Source: Fiminaster sp050874705 (GTDB lineage: Bacteria > Bacillota_I > Bacilli_A > RFN20 > CAG-826). Taken from it: a stretch of 15,054 nt of DNA. Below are positions 6,590 through 12,701 of the stretch, one piece after another (the stretch's first letter is position 1; each line of letters begins with the position of its first letter). Both the position numbers and the translations under genes were made by a program. Under the pieces are notes generated by a model that was not told where the DNA came from, did no database searches, and was given only the letters and a program-made list of their open reading frames with translations. The stretch lies in contig JBNMLE010000024.1 in the NCBI GenBank assembly GCA_050874705.1, positions 1 through 15,054 of the forward strand, read 5' to 3'.

Positions 6590-7066
6590 ATGGAAATATT
6601 TTCAACCAAAAGTTTAATGGTAAGAAATTTCGTTGATGAAGATTTAGATATCATCAATGAACATCACATTTTTGGTGATAGCATCGTTAGCGATGTTAAA
6701 GAAATAATCCAAAATTCTTTTAATGACGACTTAGATAGTGATGGCGAAAAGCATTTCGCAGTTACACAAAATGGCTCTTTAATTGGTCAGATTGGCGTAA
6801 ATATTCAAAAACTCGCTATAACAATTTCAAAAAATATTATCGATCAATATGATACCCGTATAATAAATCAAGAATTATTATTAACTCTAGTTAAATATCT
6901 CCACATGATATATCCACATAGAGAAATAATATGTTATTTAGGAAGATTTGATTTAAAAAATCGAGGTGTCCTAGAAATGCTTGGTTTTGTAAGAAAAAAT
7001 CTCGATAAAGAAAAAGGGATTTATACATATTCCTTATTCAAACCTAATCCACATAAAGATAAATAA
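6590..7066 (+). CDS. GNAT-like N-acetyltransferase
   Basis: This 158-residue protein looks like a GNAT-fold acetyltransferase: LMVRNFVDEDLDIINEHH at the start (strand and helix 1), HFAVTQNGSLIGQIGVNI (strands 3-4), then NRGVLEMLGFVRK near the C-terminus (helix 4 and strand 6, the usual x-N-x-G-x-x-x-x-x-L-G-F pattern). The acetyl-CoA loop motif (R/Q-x-x-G-x-G/A) is not clear; where strand 4 should end there is LAITISKNIIDQYDTRIINQ. Activity is therefore uncertain. It starts two bases after the upstream stop and has no ribosome binding site of its own, so translation probably depends on the membrane-protein gene before it. Confidence 0.65.
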   Translation: MEIFSTKSLMVRNFVDEDLDIINEHHIFGDSIVSDVKEIIQNSFNDDLDSDGEKHFAVTQNGSLIGQIGVNIQKLAITISKNIIDQYDTRIINQELLLTLVKYLHMIYPHREIICYLGRFDLKNRGVLEMLGFVRKNLDKEKGIYTYSLFKPNPHKDK

Positions 7067-7092
7067 AAATGATGGGACGACCAATCATTTTT
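7065..7092. terminator. Bidirectional terminator hairpin between convergent genes
   Basis: AAAAATGAT (7065-7073) pairs with ATCATTTTT (7084-7092), giving nine pairs. After one mismatch, two more GC pairs (7075-7076 with 7081-7082) close a four-base loop. The A-run on one side and T-run on the other make it work in both directions. It includes part of the GNAT stop codon (7064-7066) and the acyltransferase stop (7085-7087). Confidence 0.75.
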
Positions 7093-8377
7093 CATATATT
7101 GATTTCATCCAAGGGAAGTTTTTCCATTTATTTACATGAAGTCTATGCATCTCTTCAACAACAAGAAGAGCTTTAAAGGCAACAGGAGTAGTGGGAGTAA
7201 ATTCATAATAATTTCCTCCGAAATATAAGGAAAATGATGTTACATCATTCACCATATAAACTGTTGTTAGCTCAAGCCAAGTTAATTTAAATATAAATGG
7301 CTTACCATTTTTTGTTCCATTGAAATGGAAACCATCGTGATTAATAAGTACTCTTCCTGAACCAACATCTACTGATGTTTTGCCTTTTCCTAAATATTTA
7401 TATTGTGGAAGAGCGCCAAGCTTCGTACCGAATTCTAATGAATAATTCGGATTTGTTTTGATATCTTGGTAGACTTGCTTTCTTTCTTCATCTGCCCATT
7501 TACTAATTGATTTAGGAATAACACAATCATCATTAAATGGATAGAAAGTGTAATAATCATCTTGTGTTGCGCCATTACCACAATAACCACAATAGATTTT
7601 ATTTCCTTTACCAATCATTTCAAATTCTGTACCACATTTAGGGCAGCGATAACATAAATCGTGGAGATGATCGCATATTTTTCCTTTCGATTTGTATAAG
7701 AAATGATTCTTTTTGTTCCATTCATATTCATCAGTCCATAAGGCAGCATCAACTTGATCTTGTATTTCTTGTTCAGTTTGATTTTCTAAGTCTTCTTTTG
7801 TAAAAAGTAGTGAGAATCTAGCAAAAACAGGGCCATCTTTTTCTTTGATAACTGTTTTATTTGATGAAAGAAAAGCTCCATTAATTTTACATAAATAAAC
7901 AGGTATATTAAAATGTTTTAAAAATTTTCCTGTCCCAGCGACAATAGGTTGATTATGGCCAACAATTGATGTAATACCTTCTGGTGCAAAACATATTTTA
8001 CCATTTTGTTTAATTATTGAAGAAACAGCTTCCATTGAATCGACGTCCATAACGAAATTTTTCTTTGGAATACAATTCATAAGTTTGAAAACAAATTTGA
8101 ATTTTTTGCGGAAAAATTCATTGTACGCGACCATATAATTAAGTGGTGTAAAAGGGCAACATTTTCCTACATAAAGATAATCCATTCTTGATTGGTGATT
8201 ATAAATTACAAAACAAGGACCATCGCATTCTTCAATGTTGTCAATTATTTCTGTTTTTAAATGATGTTTTGGAAGCAATATCGGATTAGCAATAAAGTTA
8301 ATTAAAAATCTCCAATAAAATAATTTAGGAACTTTATATTTTCTTTTTGATAATTCTTCTGCAATAGTTTTTTTCAT
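7085..8377 (-). CDS. PlsC-type acyltransferase with zinc ribbon and PH/GRAM-like tail
   Basis: This 430-residue protein starts with a 1-acyl-glycerol-3-phosphate acyltransferase (PlsC/LPLAT) domain. The catalytic HX4D is NHQSRMD (His61, Asp66) and the FAPEGITS motif is at 130-137, with Pro132-Glu133-Gly134. Residues about 242-266 form a four-cysteine zinc ribbon (Cys245, Cys248, Cys263, Cys266). The last 110 residues (GRVLINHDGFHFNG and onward) look like a beta-rich PH or GRAM-like domain ending in an amphipathic helix. Ordinary PlsC is about 200-250 residues and lacks both additions. The likely place of action is the inner face of the membrane, acylating a lysophospholipid or related lipid; the substrate is unknown. 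No ribosome binding site precedes the ATG, and the extended -10 places the transcript start only about four bases upstream. Confidence 0.8.
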   Translation of the reverse strand: MKKTIAEELSKRKYKVPKLFYWRFLINFIANPILLPKHHLKTEIIDNIEECDGPCFVIYNHQSRMDYLYVGKCCPFTPLNYMVAYNEFFRKKFKFVFKLMNCIPKKNFVMDVDSMEAVSSIIKQNGKICFAPEGITSIVGHNQPIVAGTGKFLKHFNIPVYLCKINGAFLSSNKTVIKEKDGPVFARFSLLFTKEDLENQTEQEIQDQVDAALWTDEYEWNKKNHFLYKSKGKICDHLHDLCYRCPKCGTEFEMIGKGNKIYCGYCGNGATQDDYYTFYPFNDDCVIPKSISKWADEERKQVYQDIKTNPNYSLEFGTKLGALPQYKYLGKGKTSVDVGSGRVLINHDGFHFNGTKNGKPFIFKLTWLELTTVYMVNDVTSFSLYFGGNYYEFTPTTPVAFKALLVVEEMHRLHVNKWKNFPWMKSIYEK

Positions 8378-8388
8378 AAATTTAGTTT

Positions 8389-8397
8389 ATTATAGCA
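8389..8397 (-). promoter_or_regulatory. Extended -10 promoter of the PlsC-type gene
   Basis: On the - strand TGCTATAAT (8397-8389) is a perfect extended -10. No good -35 is seen, as is allowed for extended -10 promoters. The start should be near 8382, leaving about four untranslated bases before the ATG at 8377, so the mRNA is nearly leaderless. Confidence 0.6.
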
Positions 8398-8407
8398 TAC
8401 CAAAAAT

Positions 8408-8427
8408 ATAGATTATTATAAATCTAT
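8408..8427. repeat. 20-bp inverted repeat in the divergent intergenic region
   Basis: ATAGATT (8408-8414) and AATCTAT (8421-8427) are perfect 7-bp arms around a 6-bp spacer. It overlaps the -35 region of the PlsC promoter and could be an operator. Confidence 0.4.
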
Positions 8428-8475
8428 TAAAAGATAGTGATACAAAATATTTCTTTTTATATTTTTTTAAGTGAC

Positions 8476-8481
8476 TATAAT
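8476..8481 (+). promoter_or_regulatory. -10 element of the 8505-9129 operon
   Basis: A perfect TATAAT at 8476-8481. The region 17 bases upstream is only T-rich, so the -35 is weak. The start would fall near 8488, just before the ribosome binding site at about 8493-8496. Confidence 0.45.
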
Positions 8482-8504
8482 AATAAAGAATCGAGGAAAA
8501 AAAT

Positions 8505-8741
8505 ATGAAAGAATTCTTAGATTGGATGGACAATAGAACATGGGTACAAAAAATACTTTTATGTCTACCTATTGTTGATATTCTTTGGGGATTATATCGT
8601 TTATTCGATGCAATAACAAGAAGAGATACTGTCCGCATTATCCTTGCTGCAGCTTGGATTTTATGGGCGGGATATATTGGATGGATTCTTGACTTAATTA
8701 CAATTATCTTGACTAATCATATTTTTTGGTTTCAAAATTAG
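8505..8741 (+). CDS. Small hydrophobic membrane protein, unknown function
   Basis: A 78-residue protein with a clear GAGG site 8 bases before the ATG. It is rich in Trp, Ile and Leu, with two likely membrane segments (about 15-33 and 44-72) joined by a short charged loop (DAITRRDTVR). I do not recognise the family. It lies 19 bases upstream of the DtxR-type regulator gene with no terminator between, so the two should share a transcript. A link to metal uptake is possible only from this position. Confidence 0.7.
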   Translation: MKEFLDWMDNRTWVQKILLCLPIVDILWGLYRLFDAITRRDTVRIILAAAWILWAGYIGWILDLITIILTNHIFWFQN

Positions 8742-8760
8742 TAAATAAGGAAATTAGTAC

Positions 8761-9129
8761 ATGAAACTTTACGAATCAAGCGAAGATTATTTAGAACAAA
8801 TTCTAGTTTTAACAAATAAAAAAGGCCAAATAAGATCAATCGATATTGTTGAATCGATGAATTTTTCCAAACCTAGTGTTTCTATAGCTATGAAGAAACT
8901 ACGTGAAAATGGTTATATAGATATTGATTCGAAAGGCTATATTAAATTAACTCCACTTGGACAAGAAGTGGCGAATAAGACATATGAACGACATATTGTT
9001 TTATCATCATTTTTTGAAAGGATTGGAGTAAGCGAAGAAAATGCTTTAAAAGATGCATGTCGAGTCGAACATGATTTGTCAGATGAAACATTCGATGCTC
9101 TTAAAAAGCATGTTGAAACACTTAAATAA
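8761..9129 (+). CDS. DtxR/MntR-family metal-dependent repressor
   Basis: A 122-residue protein with a winged helix at 1-65 (recognition region FSKPSVSIAMKKLRENGY) and a metal-binding dimerisation region (ERHIVLSSFF at 76-85, DACRVEHDLSDE at 98-109). It lacks the C-terminal SH3-like domain of DtxR and so has the short MntR-like form. Compared with known members, likely metal ligands are Asp9, Glu12, His78, Cys100, Glu103 and His104. Cys100 matches DtxR/IdeR (Cys102) while Asp9 matches MntR (Asp8). Position directly upstream of feoAAB and the matching inverted repeats around the feo promoter point to iron-dependent repression of iron uptake. An AAGGA site precedes the ATG by about nine bases. 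Confidence 0.88.
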   Translation: MKLYESSEDYLEQILVLTNKKGQIRSIDIVESMNFSKPSVSIAMKKLRENGYIDIDSKGYIKLTPLGQEVANKTYERHIVLSSFFERIGVSEENALKDACRVEHDLSDETFDALKKHVETLK

Positions 9130-9134
9130 TTAAT

Positions 9135-9165
9135 GGCTGAAATAAAAATTCAGCCTTTTATTTTT
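9135..9165 (+). terminator. Rho-independent terminator after the DtxR-type gene
   Basis: GGCTGAA (9135-9141) and TTCAGCC (9149-9155) form a perfect 7-bp stem with a 7-nt loop, followed by TTTTATTTTT. It separates the regulator operon from the feo operon. Confidence 0.88.
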
Positions 9166-9172
9166 GCTTTTT

Positions 9173-9188
9173 GTTAGTCAACACTAAC
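9173..9188. promoter_or_regulatory. Upstream DtxR-type operator of the feo promoter
   Basis: GTTAGTCAACACTAAC is an inverted repeat with perfect 6-bp arms around 4 bp. It ends six bases before the -35 at 9195. A second overlapping inverted repeat (GTCAACA 9177-9183, TGTTGAC 9193-9199) runs into the -35. The same GTTAG-N6-CTAAC pattern recurs at 9233-9248. Confidence 0.65.
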
Positions 9189-9194
9189 TTTTTG

Positions 9195-9223
9195 TTGACA
9201 AGGTATTATTAGATATTTATTAT
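9195..9223 (+). promoter_or_regulatory. Promoter of the feoA-feoA-feoB operon
   Basis: TTGACA (9195-9200) is a perfect -35 and TATTAT (9218-9223) a near-perfect -10 with the ideal 17-bp spacer. The transcription start should be near 9230, between the two inverted repeats. Confidence 0.82.
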
Positions 9224-9232
9224 ATAAAGCGT

Positions 9233-9248
9233 GTTAGGATAGACTAAC
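9233..9248. promoter_or_regulatory. Downstream DtxR-type operator of the feo promoter
   Basis: GTTAGGATAGACTAAC shares both 5-bp arms and 16-bp size with the element at 9173-9188. It lies just after the predicted start at about 9230, where a bound repressor would block initiation. CTAAC is repeated four bases on (9248-9252 region, CTAACTAAC). Confidence 0.68.
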
Positions 9249-9265
9249 TAACGAGGAGGAAAATT

Positions 9266-9478
9266 ATGCCACTTGCGCTTGCACCTGTTGGAGTAATGCT
9301 AAAAATTGTAAAAGTATTGCTTGACGATAAAACAAAAAAGCACTTAGAAAGTTTAGGTATTCTTCTAAATGGAAAAATCGAAGTCATATCTAATGGCAAT
9401 GATGGTGTAGTTGTTCTTGTTAAAGAAACACGACTTGCTCTTGATAAAAATATCGCGAGCAAAATTCTAGTTGCGTAG
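9266..9478 (+). CDS. feoA: FeoA-domain protein (first copy)
   Basis: A 70-residue SH3-like FeoA protein beginning MPLALAPVG; it has the FeoA pattern of an LxxLGILLNGKIEVISN core and a C-terminal segment (VKETRLALDKNIASKILV) matching the usual G-x-R-x-A-L-x-x-x-x-A-x-x-I-x-V. FeoA acts in the cytosol beside FeoB in ferrous iron uptake, by a mechanism still unclear. A strong GAGGAGG site lies upstream. It is the first gene of the operon and is followed by a second, different FeoA. Confidence 0.85.
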   Translation: MPLALAPVGVMLKIVKVLLDDKTKKHLESLGILLNGKIEVISNGNDGVVVLVKETRLALDKNIASKILVA

Positions 9479-9491
9479 AAAGGTAGGAATT

Positions 9492-9734
9492 ATGCTAAAA
9501 AAACTAGATGAATTTAAAATTGGCGAGACTGGCCAAATAAAAAAAGTTGAAGGTGAAGGACGCCTCCGCAGAAGATTATTTGACATGGGTGTTACACCTG
9601 GTGCCGTCGTATATCTTCGCAAAAAAGCCCCTTTCGGTGATCCTATTGAAGTCACAATCAGAGGATATGAATTAACACTTCGTCTTAGCGAAGCTAAACT
9701 TGTGACACTTGAAATGATGGAGGAGAAAAAATAG
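9492..9734 (+). CDS. feoA: FeoA-domain protein (second copy)
   Basis: An 80-residue FeoA-type protein with KIGETGQIKKVEGEG, RRRLFDMGVTPGAVVYLRKKAPFGDPIEVTIRGYELTLRLSEAK: this is the classic FeoA signature (RLxxMGxxPG, P-x-GDP-x-x-x-x-x-R-G-x-x-x-x-L-R). I chose ATG 9492, preceded by AGGTAGG, over an upstream TTG in frame at 9471 that overlaps the first feoA. It is basic at its centre, unlike the first copy. Two FeoA genes before one FeoB is a known arrangement in Firmicutes. Confidence 0.92.
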   Translation: MLKKLDEFKIGETGQIKKVEGEGRLRRRLFDMGVTPGAVVYLRKKAPFGDPIEVTIRGYELTLRLSEAKLVTLEMMEEKK

Positions 9735-9735
9735 T

Positions 9736-12126
9736 ATGATGCGTTTTGCACTTGCTGGTAACCCTAACTGCGGGAAAACCACATTATTCAACTCCCTTAC
9801 TGGTTCAACAGCTCACGTTGGTAACTGGCCAGGCGTTACTGTTGAAAAGAAAGATGGTACTTATAAAAAATTAAAAGAACCTATTTCTATTATTGACCTT
9901 CCAGGTATTTATTCATTATCACCATATACAAACGAAGAAGTCATTTCTCGTAATTATATTCTTGATGAAAAGCCTAATTGTGTCATCAATATTATTGACG
10001 CGACAAACCTTGAACGTAACTTATATTTAACAACACAATTATTGGAAATCGATGTTCCAATGATTGTGGCCTTAAATATGATGGACGTTTTAGATAAAAA
10101 CGGCGATAAATTAGATGAAAAAGTACTTGAGAAAAAACTTGGTGTTCCAGTTGTAAAAGTTTCAGCCTTAAAAGAATCAAATCTCGATGATTTAATGAAA
10201 AAGGCCTATGAAGTAGCTAAAAAGCCACGTCTTGGTCACACAATTATCGAAAATAAAGATCTTCTTCACCTTATCGGCGATGTAGAAATCGCTTTTAAAG
10301 GTAAAAAGGTTGGCAATCCATTATTCCACGCGATTAAATTAGTGGAAAATGATGAACTTGAAGTTAAAAACCATGAAGATTTAGTTGAAATGGTTAATGA
10401 ATTCAAGAAAACATTTGAAGATAAAACATTTGGTGACGATTTTGAAGCATTAATTGCCGATAATAGATACAATTACATTTCAAGAGAATTTGGTAATGTT
10501 ATTGTTCGTCATGTTGAAGAAAATGATGAAGAAAAATCAAAAGATAGCAAAAAAGATAAAGTCAAAATGAATAAGTCAGATCGCATCGATAAGGTCATGA
10601 CTCATAAAGTATTTGGCTTAATTATCTTTGCTGCGATATTGTTTGTTGTATTCCATCTAACATTCTCAGAAAACTTATTCTTCCTTGGTGGAATTCTTGA
10701 AGCAAATGGTGTTGCACCTTGCTTTGAAGGAACCCCATATGAAGGATTATTCTGGACTGATACTGGTATTAATTCGCCTGGTGTTATCTTAGCAAATTTG
10801 TTCAATGGTACATTTGATTTATTAACTGGTCTTGCAAGTGATGGTCTTGCAGCAATAAATGCACCTGCATGGGTCAGTGGCTTAATTTGTGATGGTGTCT
10901 TAAGTGGTTTATTTGCCATCTTAGGTTTCTTACCACAAATCTTAGTCTTATTCTTATTCTTCGCTATTATGGAAGATACAGGATATATGGCTCGTGTTGC
11001 CTTTATTCTTGATAGAATGTTCCGTAAATTCGGTCTTTCTGGTAGAGCATTTATTCCAATGATTATGGGATTTGGCTGCTCTGTTCCAGCTATGATCAAC
11101 ACTCGTACACTTGCAGATGATAAAGAAAGAACCGCTACAATTCGTGTTATTCCTTTCTTCTCTTGTGGTGCTAAACTTCCTATTTTAACCGCTATCGCTG
11201 GTGGTATGGTCAGCGCATTTGGTTTCCAATATCCTGATATTATTACATACTCAATGTATGTAGTTGGTATTGTTGCCGCTATTATTTGTGTTATCTTAAT
11301 GAGAAACACAACTCTTAAAGGTGATGCAGCTCCATTTATTATGGAACTTCCTGCATATCATATGCCACAATTCAAAGCATTGATGATTCACCTTTGGGAT
11401 AAAGCAAAACACTTTGTTAAAAAAGCATTTACAATTATTCTTGCTTCAACAATTGTCATTTGGTTCTTAACTAACTTTGGTTGGAACTGGATGTATCTTG
11501 ATGGAGATATGTCACAATCAATTCTTGCAAGTTTAGGTCAATTTATCCAACCTTTATTTACACCTCTTGGTTTTGGATCACAACTCTCTACATTTGGTTG
11601 GGTCTTCGCAGTTGCCTCAATTACAGGTTTAATTGCCAAGGAAAACGTTATTGCAACATTCTTCACATTAGCGACAGTTATTGTTGCTGGTGTTAATTCA
11701 GGAGCAATTTCACTTAATCCAACACTTCTTGCTGATATTGAAGCCGCTATTGAAGCGGGTGAAGCTACTGGAGAAGGTGTTACAGAAGCTTGGACAATGA
11801 TCGCAGGTACAGGAATTTCATGGCAAGGTTGTATTTCATTTATTGCATTTAATATGCTTACTATTCCTTGCTTTGCTGCTTGCGCTACTGCAAAAGCAGA
11901 ACTTCCAAAAGGACAATTCAAATGGACAGTATTATTCTGGCTTGTTAGCTCTTATATTGGTTCAGCTATCATCTACAGTGTGCTTTCTTGCTTCACAACT
12001 GATGGTGCTAGACTTGCATGGGCTATTCCAGTCACTGCTGGTATTGTTATTCTTGCAGTTGTTGCTGTATTTGGTGTTATTCATTACAACAAATATCTTC
12101 GCAATAGAAAAGGAGCTACAAAATAA
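9736..12126 (+). CDS. feoB: FeoB ferrous iron transporter
   Basis: This 796-residue protein is a full-length FeoB. The N-terminal G domain has G1 GNPNCGKT (8-15), G2 around Thr35 (GVT), G3 DLPG (54-57), G4 NMMD (114-117) and G5 SAL (143-145). A helical GDI domain and a charged linker (about 255-285, rich in Lys, Asp and Glu) follow. The membrane part has the two Gate regions, with the family motifs GCSVPA and SCGAKLPI and the KENVIATF segment. It moves Fe(II) across the inner membrane under control of its GTPase domain. GGAGGAG lies 11 bases before ATG 9736; ATG 9739 is an alternative. Codons include more C-ending forms (TTC, ATC) than the cap genes, which suggests higher expression. The gene is intact. 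Confidence 0.97.
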   Translation: MMRFALAGNPNCGKTTLFNSLTGSTAHVGNWPGVTVEKKDGTYKKLKEPISIIDLPGIYSLSPYTNEEVISRNYILDEKPNCVINIIDATNLERNLYLTTQLLEIDVPMIVALNMMDVLDKNGDKLDEKVLEKKLGVPVVKVSALKESNLDDLMKKAYEVAKKPRLGHTIIENKDLLHLIGDVEIAFKGKKVGNPLFHAIKLVENDELEVKNHEDLVEMVNEFKKTFEDKTFGDDFEALIADNRYNYISREFGNVIVRHVEENDEEKSKDSKKDKVKMNKSDRIDKVMTHKVFGLIIFAAILFVVFHLTFSENLFFLGGILEANGVAPCFEGTPYEGLFWTDTGINSPGVILANLFNGTFDLLTGLASDGLAAINAPAWVSGLICDGVLSGLFAILGFLPQILVLFLFFAIMEDTGYMARVAFILDRMFRKFGLSGRAFIPMIMGFGCSVPAMINTRTLADDKERTATIRVIPFFSCGAKLPILTAIAGGMVSAFGFQYPDIITYSMYVVGIVAAIICVILMRNTTLKGDAAPFIMELPAYHMPQFKALMIHLWDKAKHFVKKAFTIILASTIVIWFLTNFGWNWMYLDGDMSQSILASLGQFIQPLFTPLGFGSQLSTFGWVFAVASITGLIAKENVIATFFTLATVIVAGVNSGAISLNPTLLADIEAAIEAGEATGEGVTEAWTMIAGTGISWQGCISFIAFNMLTIPCFAACATAKAELPKGQFKWTVLFWLVSSYIGSAIIYSVLSCFTTDGARLAWAIPVTAGIVILAVVAVFGVIHYNKYLRNRKGATK

Positions 12127-12128
12127 TT

Positions 12129-12317
12129 ATGTTTCAAAATCCTAGTACAATTTGGATAGAAATTCTTGTATTAGTTTTGCTTATTGCCTTCTTTGGGACA
12201 ATGATTGGAATATATGTATATAAGAAAGTTCATCACATTCCGACTGGTGAATGTTCATCTTGTGCAGGAAAGAAAAACGCATTATTGAAAGCTTATTACA
12301 AGAAATATAAAAAATAA
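12129..12317 (+). CDS. FeoB-associated Cys-rich membrane protein
   Basis: A 62-residue protein starting two bases after the feoB stop. It has one membrane helix (about 9-31), a short basic stretch (YKKVHHIPTGEC), then CSSCAGKK (a CxxC pair plus the Cys-Ser-Ser-Cys core) and a basic tail. This matches the small FeoB-associated Cys-rich family (PF12669), found next to feoB in many Firmicutes; the cysteines are thought to bind iron or sense redox state. An AAAGGAG lies about 13 bases upstream, inside the end of feoB. Confidence 0.88.
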   Translation: MFQNPSTIWIEILVLVLLIAFFGTMIGIYVYKKVHHIPTGECSSCAGKKNALLKAYYKKYKK

Positions 12318-12324
12318 AAAAACT

Positions 12325-12342
12325 GGGGCTTATGCCCCTTTT
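12325..12342 (+). terminator. GC hairpin with short T-run after the Feo genes
   Basis: GGGGC (12325-12329) and GCCCC (12334-12338) with loop TTAT, followed by only four T and then seven A. The stem is strong and the T-run short, so partial read-through into the HMA-protein gene is likely. This would lower its expression relative to feoB. Confidence 0.7.
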
Positions 12343-12359
12343 AAAAAAAGGTGATTATT

Positions 12360-12593
12360 ATGAAAGCAAATCATTTATACGTTGTTAAGATTGACGGAAT
12401 GAGATGTGGAAGTTGCGAAGCACATGTTAACGATGTTATTAGAAGAAACTTTGATATTAAAAAAGTTAAATCTTCCCATTTCTTTAATAAAACAAAGATA
12501 TATTCCGACAATTTATTAGATGAAAATAAGATAAAAAGCGTTATTGGAGAAGAAGGATATATTGTAAAAGACATATCTCATACTTCGAAATAA
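12360..12593 (+). CDS. HMA-domain metal-binding peptide (CopZ-like)
   Basis: A 77-residue single heavy-metal-associated domain with GMRCGSCEAHV near residues 13-23 (GMxCxxC), followed by a beta-alpha-beta pattern ending in GEEGYIVKDI. Such domains bind Cu(I) or other soft metals through the two cysteines and pass them to a transporter or regulator. I chose ATG 12360, six to seven bases after an AAGGTG site, over an in-frame GTG at 12351. It follows the Feo genes and may be co-transcribed through the leaky hairpin at 12325-12342. No copper ATPase is in the window, so its partner is unknown. Confidence 0.85.
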   Translation: MKANHLYVVKIDGMRCGSCEAHVNDVIRRNFDIKKVKSSHFFNKTKIYSDNLLDENKIKSVIGEEGYIVKDISHTSK

Positions 12594-12599
12594 AAAAAT

Positions 12600-12633
12600 A
12601 AGCACAAGTGTTAAATAGCATTTGTGCTTTTTT
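12600..12633 (+). terminator. Strong Rho-independent terminator ending the feo region
   Basis: An 11-bp stem (12600-12610 with 12619-12629; one G-T pair) with an 8-nt loop, followed by a T-run to 12633. It marks the end of the iron cluster. Confidence 0.88.
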
Positions 12634-12658
12634 ATAAGAAATAAATATTCAAAAAGAC

Positions 12659-12672
12659 TATCATTAATGATA
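12659..12672. promoter_or_regulatory. 14-bp perfect palindrome upstream of the 12702 gene
   Basis: TATCATTAATGATA is a perfect palindrome lying 30 bases before the start codon, between a possible -35 (TTCAAA, 12648-12653) and the ribosome binding site. The -10 is poorly defined (TACTCT at 12671-12676). It could be an operator that overlaps the promoter. Confidence 0.4.
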
Positions 12673-12701
12673 CTCTATTTTTGTGGGTTAAGGAGACTAT
12701 T

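Noticed and set aside
7085..7087. Possible use of TGA as a tryptophan codon (Mycoplasma-like code)
   Set aside because: TGG encodes Trp throughout and this TGA ends the acyltransferase inside a terminator hairpin, so the standard code holds.
8390..8638. - strand open frame across the 8505 gene and the divergent promoter region
   Set aside because: It covers the promoter elements and runs opposite a gene with a good ribosome binding site; no family resemblance.
10602..11309. Long open frame (about 235 codons) on the - strand inside feoB
   Set aside because: It lies wholly antisense to a conserved, intact FeoB membrane region; its composition is the mirror of hydrophobic codons, and no ribosome binding site or family motif is present.
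11538..11921. Second antisense open frame in feoB
   Set aside because: Same reason: a low-complexity Ala/Ile/Pro-rich translation opposite conserved FeoB codons.
11843..12145. Open frame on the + strand overlapping the feoB end in another frame
   Set aside because: A Leu-rich shadow of the last FeoB membrane helices; the true downstream gene begins at 12129 in a different frame.
12316..12359. Riboswitch or metal-sensing leader before the HMA gene
   Set aside because: The 40-base gap is filled by a simple terminator hairpin and a ribosome binding site; no room for an aptamer.
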